64,000 nt of DNA from Xiphophorus maculatus (taxonomy: Eukaryota; Chordata; Actinopteri; Cyprinodontiformes; Poeciliidae). The stretch is taken from contig NC_036445.1 of the NCBI RefSeq assembly GCF_002775205.1, positions 26,888,953 through 26,952,952 of the forward strand. The letters run 5' to 3'. Below are positions 23,086-33,908 of this stretch, piece after piece; the first letter of the stretch is position 1, and every line of letters begins with the position of its first letter. The translations under genes were made by a program, and so were the position numbers. The notes beneath the pieces are model-generated. The model did not search any database and had not been told where the DNA came from. It saw nothing but the letters and a program-made list of their open reading frames with translations.

Positions 23086-26000
23086 TTACGAGAGCTTGAC
23101 TGCGATCTTTTGCTCCTTCTTCAGCATCCTCTGAGCCTCTTTCTCCATTTTCTTCTTCTGCTGCTCCATGAAGCGCTTCTCCCTCTCAGCCATCTTTTGT
23201 TGCCTGGTGGAAAGAGACAGAAGCAAAATGAGAACAGTCTGGTTCATTGAACCATTCAGACGGTATTAACTATATAAATGTGTAAATATATAGAACATGT
23301 AGGATAACAAACTTGTGCTCCATTTCTTTTTGGTTTTTTCCCCCCCAAACATCCGTATAACTGAAACAACTCAAATTGTTACAGCGGACGTAAACGGCAG
23401 GAAGTCTAGCAGAACTTTTACCTGAGCACTTCCTCTGCCTCCCAGGCAGCGTCGGACTCATCCTCCCAGGCGTTTGTGTCCTCCTGCCAGTTTTCCATTT
23501 CGCCCAGTTCAGCCTGAGGAGACACACAGAGTCAAAGTAAGTTTGCAGCTTTCCTCTTTTTTTTAAAGAGCCAAAACTTATTATTTTGACCACTGGAGAG
23601 CTTTGGTTTAAACTCTTAGCAATTGGTTAAAATACTTTAAGTTTCTTAGGATGTCTGCACCATCACTAAGGAGAGTTTACAGTTTTTCTTCTGCCTCTCA
23701 TTAAGTCACTTATGTTTTCTCCATTACATGGACATTGAGAATGCAAATATAATATTGGACTATAAATTCATTTTATTGATTAAATCACATTTTTTTGTTT
23801 TCAAAGATTTGAGTTTTTGAAAAAAAAAAAAAAAAGATTTTTTTTTTTATTTCACCAGTGCACTCCTTGGTTCAGAGTGATGTCATCACTCACAAAGCCG
23901 CCATCTTGTTTGACAAGCCTGGTTTCTATTTACTTATTTGGTCTTTAGAATTCAGGTGAAATCCACGAGGAATCATAAGCGTCGTGCTAACATTTTTTTT
24001 ATTTATTTATTTTTACGAGAATAAAGATATGTTACGGGAATACAATCAAAATAGTAAAAATAATAAAGTCTTAATATTATCAGAATAAAGTCGTAATAGT
24101 AGGAGAATGAAGTAGTGAAGTAACTACATGTCGTTGCTTGTACTTGTGACAGTGCAATGACAATAAAGTTGAATTCTATTCTATTCTAGTTATATTATGA
24201 GAACTCAAAAACAAAATTACGTTTTTTTCCCCTCATTAAAAGGAATGTTTTCTTGTCATATTAAGATGCTCTAGTATTTATTCTGCTAATGTTCTGACTA
24301 TATTCTCATAGTTAAAAAGTAATTCTTGCATCCAGGGTTTAATACGCCGTCGTACAACTCATAGAAGGGACGATTGAAATAAAAGCCACTTTGTGAAAAT
24401 AATTTGTCATTTGTAATTTCTTTTTTAGAAAAGAGATTTTTTTTAAATAAAATCAGAAATGGGAATGGGGGGGAAAAAAAGTGATATTTTTAAGCCACAT
24501 CGCCCAGGCCGAACACAGGACTTTAATTTGATTTTTACTGCTTTGCAACACGTTTATAGTCGAAACAAAAACCTGAACAAGTGAAAACGAAAGAATCTAC
24601 AGAATGTCTTGAAGGAAGCCGAGGCGTTTCTCACAGAGGGCGGACTGAAGCTCATCATGTCCTGGGAGGCTGCCAGCCTGCTGGAGAATCCTGCTGACCC
24701 GTCGGGAACCAGGTAGTTCAACGGCTCGCGCTTTTTCAGCACAATCTGGACCAGAAATAAAAGGGCGAAGCAGTCAGACATACGATCAGTCTTAAAGCTG
24801 TCTGTATTTTTCTTCAATGTCAATTTTTCAACTCTTCGTTTGAATCAAAAGAAAAAAAAAAAACAAAAAACAAAGTCCGTCTGCTCTGAACCCGCTCTGT
24901 ACCTTCTGCGTCTTCCTGATGGTGGGAGCCATGTCTTTAAAATAATCCGGCTCTTCGTCTGCATCGTTGGGCGGAGGGGACACGTTTCCATTTCCACCTT
25001 CGATCTTAATACTCGTAGGAGCTTCTTCATCCCAGGAGCTCCACTCTTCGATTTCTGGCTGTTCAGACCACAAAGGGAGACTTTTTTTTTTTTTGAGTTC
25101 ATTAAATTTTTTTATTTTCATGTTTTCTTACCCAAATTCTGAATTCCAGCCTTATACTTTTAGGGAACGTGAGAGACGCAGCTACTCACCTGTTTTGGTA
25201 AAGAGGAGGAAAAATCGACTGTCGTTGGGAGAGTTATCTGATCACCGCTGAGCTTGCGGCCCCTTCCGCTCCTGTGTCACAATCAAATTATTCAAATCAA
25301 TTTCATAGAACCACAAAGCAGACAAGACGAAGCATAATCAGTTTTTTGGTAATACACAAAGAAGATTCCACCAAACGGAACTTGTTTCAGTTCAGATTTT
25401 TTTTTCTTCTTTTTTTTTTTTCACAATTAGTCAGTAGGAGATCCAGTGACTCGCAGAAGTATCTATACTTGTTCACATTTTGTTACATTACAGCCACAAA
25501 CTTTCATTATCCGAGTCTTTATCTGTAAGCTCAACACTCATAATTGCAAAATGCAAGAAGGAATATAGACCTGCAATCTTCACAATGTTAAGTCCAGCTA
25601 AAGAAGACTTGCTTAGACCTGCAAACGTTAGAAGAACTTCTAAGACGACGACAACTTCAGCTTTATTTGTTTTTTATTGTTTTTAGTAAATGTCTGCTTC
25701 AGGAAATTTGTCGTCATTTTTAAAGAATCCCCAATTTATTTCTGTTTTCAGATTTTAAAGTTAAGAAAAGCAAAATGTTTGCACAAAAGACGGCAGCCAC
25801 ATTTCCTTCCATCGGATGTAGAATTTTAAGGAAACTGTGAAAATGTAAATTGTTTACAACTTAATGACAAAAAGAAAAATAGATCTTAAAAAAAAATCAA
25901 CAGTATCTTCTGTATAACTCTGTCATGGAATACCACTTTAATACATGAAAATAACTGCTTAGATCCTCTTTTTTTATTAAATGTATATTTAAAACATTTG

Positions 26001-26855
26001 TTTATTCTTCATCACTTTAATACAGACTTATTTTAGAGCTGTTGGAAGCTGCAAAGAGCCACTTATGGCAGACGCCTGTCCTAGAATTATTCTTTGCTGA
26101 GCAGTAACTCAGGAACGGTCGCTCTGAGAGTCTGGTAACGCATCGATGAAATGCCCCACATTAATATTTGTGAACGTTGATTACTCTGAAGTGATGGGCC
26201 TGTATTCCATTAAACTACCGTGCAAAACTTGTGGACGGGAACCCAAAGCGTTTCACCCAAGCCAAACAGTTCAAAGATAACAGCAGCAAATACTGAGGGA
26301 ATGCATGTAAACTTCTGATTTTGAAGACATTAATAGATCGTTGACATTTTCTTTCTCCTGTTAGCAAATAAAAATTATTTTGCTGATTCTAACAGACCCG
26401 AAACAAGAAATGTTTGGTCCGATTTAGCTTCAGATAGTGAGGGGGGGGAAAAAAGGCAAATGTGTCTTTTTATTCGGTGTATGTAAACTCCTGGTTTTAA
26501 CTTTTCACCCAAACAGTGCGTGAAAAGATAGAGGAACCTTGTGAGAATGCAGTAGAAGCAGAGATATGAATACAATTAAGAGACAGGGGCAAGACAAGAA
26601 AATGAAAATTGACAGCGATTGAGTTATTTTACAAAGAATTGGAACCAATATGAATTCTTTTTATTATTATTATTATTATTTGTAAGCAGAAAAATGTTTT
26701 ATGGTCCCTAGAACAACAATAACAGGTCAAAATCCGTTTCAAATCACAGTATGGAGGACTAATGGTGCTTACCTGCATATCAACCTTTTAAAAAAGGACA
26801 GCAAACTGGCTAAACACGTGCAAATCTTGAACAGACGGAACTGAGTGATGGCCAT
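23086..26855 (-). CDS. EBAG9: EBAG9 / RCAS1, Golgi-associated membrane protein
   Basis: EBAG9 is a Golgi/secretory-pathway membrane protein reported to restrain regulated secretion in lymphocytes. There are six coding exons: 26773-26855 (MAITQFRLFKICTCLASLL), 25190-25271 (SGRGRKLSGDQITLPTTVD), 24903-25058 (EEWSSWDEEAPTS, EPDYFKDMAPTIRKTQK), 24635-24745 (REPLNYLVPDGSAGFSSRL), 23422-23513 (ENWQEDTNAWEDESDAAW) and 23086-23203 (MAEREKRFMEQQKKKMEK, stop after VKLS). Phases close perfectly and give 213 aa, the same as I recall for human. Residues about 8-27 form the hydrophobic, cysteine-containing N-terminal anchor, and the last 45 residues are a charged coiled coil. The acceptor of the ATG exon (26868) follows a 15-nt poly-C run. 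It is head to head with TTK. Confidence 0.96.
24105..24190. mobile_element. Possible LINE 3' tail
   Basis: The motif 'gtgacagtgcaatgacaata' followed by 'aagttgaattctattctatt' resembles the simple-repeat tail of fish non-LTR elements. It lies in an EBAG9 intron, and no reverse-transcriptase coding sequence is present. Confidence 0.3.
25440..25520. mobile_element. Short Tc1 terminal fragment
   Basis: The sequence 'gcagaagtatctatacttgttcacattttg' and 'ttacattacagccacaaact', here split for length, resembles the teleost Tc1 terminus seen at 14693. It lies inside the EBAG9 intron between 25272 and 26772. Confidence 0.4.
26235..26510 (+). mobile_element. 3' end of a Tc1-like transposon
   Basis: The plus strand reads KRFTQAKQFKDNSSKY then stop at about 26249-26299, a typical Tc1 transposase C-terminus. 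It is followed by 'gcatgtaaacttctgatttt' and then, near 26478, the outer repeat 'ggtgtatgtaaactcctggt'. The element is 5'-truncated and sits in the first coding intron of EBAG9. Confidence 0.6.
26659..26680. repeat. (TTA)7 microsatellite
   Basis: Trinucleotide run in an EBAG9 intron. Confidence 0.85.
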
Positions 26856-26867
26856 GATGAATCTGAG

Positions 26868-28383
26868 CTGCAGGGGGGGGGGGGGGGTGGGGCAGAAAAG
26901 AAAGCAATATTGAATAATGATGAAATAGAACAGTTCCGATAAAAAACTTTGAAACAAACAAGACGGGCAGAAATGAGAGCCAATCAACAACTTCCTCAGG
27001 AGACATGACGAGCGAATCTGTGACACTAGGATGCAGTTCCTCTGCGTTCATGTTTCTGAGTATTAGGCTAACGATGAGTTAAACACATCTTCTTAATGCA
27101 AATGCCGTCTATCCTCGCCTTATGGTCAGCACGTCTTTCTATGCAAATGCATACTCACCTAGAAGGACGTATGCGGGGTGAATGATTTGTTCTTGTGAGT
27201 CAGAAGACACAAGTTCATTTATTTCCTAACCGTTGCTTGCTAGCTTAGCCCACTGAGAAACATTGTATTTTTGAAACCTTTAAAAGTTATTCTCAAACGA
27301 GACATTGGCACTGAGGAGTAATATTGTTGTCACAACATAGATATATACGTGGCAGCTTCCCATACCACTCATTTATCGCGAAAAAACCCCTAAATTCGTG
27401 GCGTCGCTTGTCTCCTTCCCATGGCTGCCATATTGGAAGTGGGAGGAGCTGAATCCATGTTGCGTTTAGGCGCTATTGGGAAAACGAGAACGAGACGGAT
27501 ACGTCTACAATGTATTTCAGTGATTCTTGAGAAATGGGACAAAATGGGTTTAAAGTTTCCCAATTTTTTAAAATTATTTCTCAAGTTTGTGTATACAAAC
27601 ATGATAAATAATGTTTTGGAAATCTAAAGATGCTAAGGTGCAGGCTCCCAGTTGCAACATTTGTTTGAAAATTACATTTTTAATGGAACTGACCTAGAAC
27701 TTTGTCATCACGACCTGGCAAAAATAAATATAAAATTAATTTTTAATGACCCTATTAGTGATATTTTTACTCAGTTTTACAGACAAATGCTTCTCAAGAA
27801 ACAATAGAAATATTATTTAAAACTAAAAACAACATAAGTCCATCTGAAGGAGTTGACAGTGCACGACCGAGTTGACACAGAACTGAAGGTGGTGACAAAC
27901 TAGTGAGTCAAAAGAAATACTTGATACATGTGAAGTAATGCCATTTATGTAAAGTACATTAAAATGAATTAACTGCACATTTAAGTGAGATTTGCCAACA
28001 CTATCACTGAGAGAGTCACACTGTCAGTTGAAAACTCTGATGGAGTTGACAAAATGCCAAACTACCTCAATTTATATGACGCTATTCTGATGGAGGCCAT
28101 ATTGTAGCTCATCGGGTCCATGCAGTCTTTACAGTATACTAAAATTAAGCATTTATTTCACAAAATATATCCTAAAAAGATTGTTTTGTTCCTCAAATGC
28201 TTTTTAAAGAATTGACTTACAAATACACAAATGAGTCAGGTCCAGCCAAGTGGTTCCACTTTAACTTTCAGGAATAATGAAATATATATCGTCTTTTTTA
28301 TTGGTTAGTTGTAATATTGTATATCTGGTGATATAATTCCTACTACCAAGAACATGTTGGTTGATACTAATTTCAGTTTTTAA

Positions 28384-28467
<84 letters not shown>

Positions 28468-28600
28468 TATTAAATACTAAAATGGCTTGCCATAATTGAT
28501 GGCAACGTTTGATGTTTCGAAAGGGGGCACCCGAAAAAAGAAAAATATCACCAGTTACTCTTAAAAAAACAGAATATTATCCTAACACATTTTTAACCAT
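26868..28600. other. EBAG9 5' region and EBAG9/TTK intergenic spacer
   Basis: If the acceptor at 26868 is used, a 5' non-coding EBAG9 exon should lie upstream on the minus strand. The best candidate region is about 27380-27500, which is locally CpG-containing and has an ACTTCC core and a YY1-like ATGGCAGCCAT on the minus strand. I could not fix a donor, so no exon is called. A 76-bp (TA)n run lies at 28389-28464. Confidence 0.35.
28389..28464. repeat. (TA)38 microsatellite
   Basis: An uninterrupted 76-bp TA run about 0.3 kb upstream of the first TTK exon. Long pure TA runs are self-complementary and can extrude as cruciforms. Confidence 0.95.
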
Positions 28601-28680
28601 AGTTATTAATGCGGCGAAAACACTTAGCGAATATTTGACATTCACTTATTTGTACGTGTCATCCGCAAACGAGTACGTCA

Positions 28681-28740
28681 TTTAGGAATGAGCCAATCGG
28701 TACACAGCTTAAACGGAAGTGGCATATTTGAAAATTGTCA
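28681..28740 (+). promoter_or_regulatory. TTK: TTK core promoter with CCAAT box and CHR-like element
   Basis: A CCAAT box (28693-28697), an ETS-type CGGAAGT (28714-28720) and a TTTGAA (28727-28732) precede the first TTK exon. A CCAAT box spaced about 30 bp from a TTTGAA (CHR) is the usual layout of G2/M genes controlled by NF-Y and the DREAM/MuvB complex, which fits a mitotic kinase. Motif presence is observed; function is inferred. Confidence 0.45.
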
Positions 28741-28785
28741 GTTGGGCGTTTTTTTGTTTCGCTGTGCATCGCATCTTCTGAAAAG
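28741..28785 (+). other. TTK: TTK exon 1 (5' UTR), 3' border
   Basis: The sequence ending TCTGAAAAG|GTGAGT at 28785 is a strong donor just upstream of the ATG exon. The transcription start was not determined. The start coordinate given is only approximate. Confidence 0.5.
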
Positions 28786-29333
28786 GTGAGTTTTAGTGAT
28801 TGCTTTCTTTAGGGAAGCATAAACAAGGCGATGTGATTTTTCTGCTAGCTGCGTAATACTGTAAATTATACAAAATGCATCATTACATCATTACTTAATT
28901 TGAGATTACTCGGCGCATGCAAGGTAAGCAATGCTAAGCTATTCACCGCTAACAACATTGCTATTAGCAAACATTGTATGCCGTCAACACGAAAGTCGGT
29001 ATTTTTAAAGAACGAGATGTTCAGAATAATTCTGGAACGAGTGTTTCAATGTCTCTCGGCATTTGTTCATATCAAGAGTTTGGGAGGAAAATTGTGAATT
29101 TCTTTGTTTCTCGGCTTCGCTGTTGTTCCTTACGTTGGTTAGCCAAATTACTTTAGTTGCTTAGGTGTTTCTTTGTCAAACAGGCGTTGCGAAAGTTTTT
29201 GTCACAGTGGTAAAGTCTTGAAGAGGGCGAATGTTTGTTGCACAAAATTCAAATTTGGCCACAGTTTGATTTAATTTGATTTGACTGGAAAAGCTTTTGT
29301 TTAGGATGGGCTTTGTCGGCTTCTCACTTTCAG

Positions 29334-32300
29334 ATGGAAGAAGAGGAACACACAGACAGAAAGCAGCAGCTCGCCAGGCTTTATCAAAGGTTCAGCAACA
29401 TAAAAAAGTATTTCAATGAAGGTAACGAATGTGCTGCTGATGATTAACGAACAAGTCCCTTCGTCCTTCCTTTGTTTACAGTCTTTTTGACGTTGTAAAT
29501 ACCCCCTCTCCCTTTTCTTTCCTTTCCTTTCAGATGACACAGACAACATCAACCAGGTCATCGGCTCAAACTCGCCCGAATCTTGCCTCTCCTACCTGAA
29601 TGACCTGGAGAGGAAAAGGGATCCCGTGCTGGACCAGAACCACCTCACCAGGCTCATAGATTTTTATACCAGGGTGTTTTCCAATATGCCACTGGGGAAA
29701 CACTGTCATAATGAAAGCTACGCCAGGATGTTGGTCCGATTTGCCGAGCTGAAAGCGTGAGTAGATGTGATATTTCGAGCAGTTTGGAAAAAGCATCGTC
29801 ATTCCTTTGAGTTTTTTTTATCTTTTACTTTACTACCACTAATGGGAATATTTTCTTTCACTTGACAGTAATGCACAACTTAATGATGATCTTTCCAAAG
29901 AAATGCATTGAAATTTAGTGGTTGTTGACAAGCTGATAAAAATTTTAGACACTGTACCTGAAGCTCTAAATAATAAATTCTGGATAGAATTAACTTTCTT
30001 TCTTTTTTTTCTTTTTTTTTTTCTGTTTTCCTTCTGCTAGACTTCAAGATGTCAACGAGGCAGAGGCCAACTTCAACGTGGCGACAGCTCACAGCCAGAG
30101 CTTTGCGTTTGTCCACGTCGCGCACGCGCAGTTTGAGCACTCTCAAGGTACAGGACCGTTTTTTAGCTCCTTGTGGCATCTGGGTGAGTGTGTGTTAAGT
30201 GTTCACCTGGTGGGTGTGTTTCGTGTTGCGTCTCCAGGCAACACAAAAAGAGCCGTTCAGATACTACAGAACGCACTGGAGGTGGACGCCAAACCAAAAG
30301 AACAGCTGGTGGCTGCGCTGCAGAGCATGCAGGCCGGGAAAACGGCGATCTGTCTGGAGGACAAGGAGAACTTCCCATGTGAGAACTTGTTTTTTATATT
30401 CCAGTTTACAAGTCATTAATACTGGGGGCGCAGCAATGAATCGGCCCAGATTTTCTTCATTTTGGGTGTTCGGTCCATCTTGTCTGCCTCCATAGATTCA
30501 CATCTGTATGTGTGCAGTCAACAATAAATGCCCTACTTTTGCCAACTTAGCAACTTTTCAAACAAACAAAAAAAAAAAAACACGTTATCAGCCAAAACCT
30601 GAATAGGAAGGTCAGATTTGGGGGTTTTTTGTTGTTTTTTTTTAAGTTTGGCGATCGACCAGAAAACTGCAATCGGTGCACTTTAAAGCTGGACAGTATG
30701 TCTTGAAAATAAAATACAACATTTTTTCCCATACTTGTTCCAATCTCCACTTTATTTTTCATTTTATTTTCTTAAAGTACAAATGTTGGATGACAAAACA
30801 TTTTCAAAAAGTGGCGTTTATTTCCCTTCTGTGAGCTGGAGCTCTGAGTACTAGAGCAAGGCTATTAGAATTTTTGCTTAATTACAAGAACATTGTTGTG
30901 ATATTGACAGAATAAAGTCGCAATTTTACTAGAAAAACTGAACTATGGAAGCCCAACGAGTGCACTGATGAAAAAAATCCTGATTTAAAAAAAAAAAAAA
31001 ATTATTTACCCCCTCTCCCAAAAAAACCCCAACAACTTCAAAAACCAAAAATTTGCTTCATCTTCCAACCCCAGTGCATCCCTCATTAATACCTTTCTTA
31101 TCTTACTAAATTAGATTCATCTTATAGTTTTTTTGTGTTTACATATTTTCTTTGTGTTTCCAGCATTATCCAATACAACTGTGCAGGATTCTGTCAAAAG
31201 AGACTTGGAATTCCCGAAACTCGGCAGAATGTCAGATGGAACCGGCGACTTGCAGCTCTCCAGTCTTTTTAGCATGGAGTAAGAATGAAGTAGATTCTTA
31301 AATTTGCACGGTTTTGTCGAGGAGGAATACGCTTATTTATTTATTTCTTCAGGACGGAGCCACCGTCTGGGGCTTTGGACGATCCGTTTCCTGGCTGGAG
31401 GACGGGATCCCATCGGAAAAGAGGAGTTGGCTTGGTGGGCTTCAGCCTGCGGGATAAAATAAATGACTTAACGGTTCTTGGAATTTTCACCTTTTTTCCC
31501 CCCCCTTTTTTTTGTTGATAGCCGGGGAGAGTACCTGTAGTGCCATTTTCAATTCCAGAAAATGATGACGACATCCACAAGAAAGTCTCCAAATCAAGCA
31601 GTATGTCTGTTACTAGGGGTTTGTCCAGGTTTGTATTTTCCCCACTTCACTCTGATGCCCCTAATTTATTCCAAATGCAAACTAATTGTGTATTTTATCT
31701 GTTTTTTTGTTTTGTTTTTTTATTTTCTCTCAGACCAACGTCTGGTTCAAACGGGACCTCGGGATTTGGAGTGTCCTCCTCGAGGAAAAGCGTCGAAGGC
31801 CGAGACGTTGTCAGGGATCAGGTGAGAACAAAGAAACTTGCTGGCAAAGCTCTTTTGTGCTTCGGTGCGAAGATGATTTTTTCCAAAATCCATTTTGACG
31901 CACTAGAAGCCATCAGTTCTCAGTCCGGATCACGGCCAGTGGGAGGACCAGACAGACTCGACCGCATCGCTCCTCCAATCAAACGGCGCGAAAGGATCGT
32001 CCAAAATAGAAGGTAAAACCTGCTGAGTTGCGTTTTGACCTGCAGCGTGCTGAACGGAGTGATCAGTGGAGATTAAAGTTCTGTTGTCTTCTTCTTCTGC
32101 TTATTGTTATTATTTCCTCTGCAGATGTGACTTTTAATTTCGAACAAGTTGTCAACTCCAACTCTCCCGAGTCGTGTTGGACGTACCTGATGAGCCTGGA
32201 GAAGAGAGGAAACCCTCACACAAACGTCAGCCTGCTCAACAAGCTCAAAGACTGCTACTCCAAAGTCTTCAGCAGGCTGCCGATCAGACAGTACAGCAAA

Positions 32301-33852
32301 AACACCAGCTACGCCAGAATACTGGTCAGATATGCAGAACTGAAGGGGTGAGTCTTACTGAAGACATTCTGGGGGATCTCCAGATGTGAACGTATAAAGT
32401 GTCAGATTTTCATTATCTTTCTAAATATCAAAGATGCACCAATCTGATTGTTGTGCACAATCTCTTTTCTATATGGACTGCAGAGTTTTCGATTAAAGTT
32501 GTGCTTCTGAATCCAACATAAGGAGATAATCTAAAATGCACTGAAAAAAGTATTCACAACCTTTTCACAGTATTGCTGGTTAAAGCCGCAGTGTGTTTAA
32601 TTAAGGCTGTATGGTAGATGAAGTGACCTGTGGTTACCTTGATTCTATACTTTTGACTCGGTTGAAGTCTTTTGATAAATTTAGATAAAGTTCTTGGATG
32701 CTAAATAACACAAACTCTTATCTTTTCTTTATTTCAAATCAGTTTTCTGCCTTTTTTGTTTCTTTCCTCCATTTGGTTTTTCTCTGATTCTTTGCTGCTT
32801 TCTCTCTTTCTTTTTTTTTTTGCTTTGTTTTACCTTTCTTTCTTGGTTTCTTTATTTGGATCTTTGTTTTCTGCCTTTTTTTCTTTTGCTTCTGTCTTTG
32901 TTTAATTTTTTCCTCTGGTTTCTGTTTCGATTTTCTTTCCTTTTCTTGTTGCTTTGTTTTCGTTTTTTGCTTTGTTTCTGTCTTTTTTTTTTCTTCCGTT
33001 GTATTTGTTTCTTTTCCTTTTCCATTTTGTTTCTTTCTATTTCTCTCTCATTTTTTCTGTCATTTCTTTATAATTTATTCTTTCTTTTTTTTTCCAACAG
33101 GGGATTCTGGTCTGTTTCTATCGCTACCTAGCAGCTGTCTGCTGAATATCACCATTTGTTTTCCACTCTGTAGGATTGAAGATCCAGATGAGGCTCAGGA
33201 TCACTTCATAGTCGCGAGATCCAACTGCAAAGGCTTTGCGTTTGTCCACATTGCACATGCCCAGTTTGAGGTTTCTCAAGGTAATCTTGTGTTTTTATTT
33301 GTGGCTGTACTAAAATAACTGGAAGTGGCAAAGCAAATAAAAACGTTTAGAATCTCGAGATTTCATGTTGTGAAATGAGTTCTTCGTTCTCTTCATGTTT
33401 GACCAGGTTACCAAGGTGATTTTGTGGATTTTTTTACATTTTTTAATTTTTTTTATTTTTTAGGTAACCTGGTCAAAGCAACTTCAATTCTGCACAAAGC
33501 TCTGGCATTAAATGCCAAACCGGCAGAGCTTCTGGAGACGGCCATGCGGAACCTAACATCGGGAGAGAAACAGCTGGTTCCCCCCATGGAGGACGACCCG
33601 CCCATGGGTAGGGATCAGTCTGAAGCGGAGTGCTGCTGCTGCTTTTTCTGTTTCTGTCTGCTGAATCTGTAAACGTCCGTGTAGCAGGAAGCGGGCCCCC
33701 CTCTGGCGGGAAGCAGAAGCTGCAGCTTCCGGCTCGGATCCCTGTGAGCCAGTCGGTGGAACGGAATAAACCTGCCAGCAAAGAGCTGGATGCAGAGTGG
33801 AAAATTCCCAGTCTGCTCTCCCGGCAAGTTTCTCCTGAGGTATTAGCAATAT

Positions 33853-33908
<56 letters not shown>

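Larger units (their letters stand above)
32125..33607 (+). other. TTK: TTK TPR module 2 (three exons, duplicate)
   Basis: Exons of 223, 107 and 144 bp repeat the design of module 1 with [40 protein letters not shown] and [16 protein letters not shown]. My hand alignment gives about 69 identities in 137 positions with module 1. It also enters and leaves in phase 1. Its middle exon ([15 protein letters not shown]) looks closer to the mammalian TPR that I remember than module 1 does. Confidence 0.9.

Noticed and set aside
32820-33131. A 103-codon Phe/Leu-rich membrane-like open frame
   Set aside because: It is a translation of the T/C-rich intronic tract.
29534-33607. The two TPR blocks as an assembly duplication or as two separate genes
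   Set aside because: They are only about half identical in protein, introns between them differ, and one continuous reading frame runs from the first ATG to the kinase stop.
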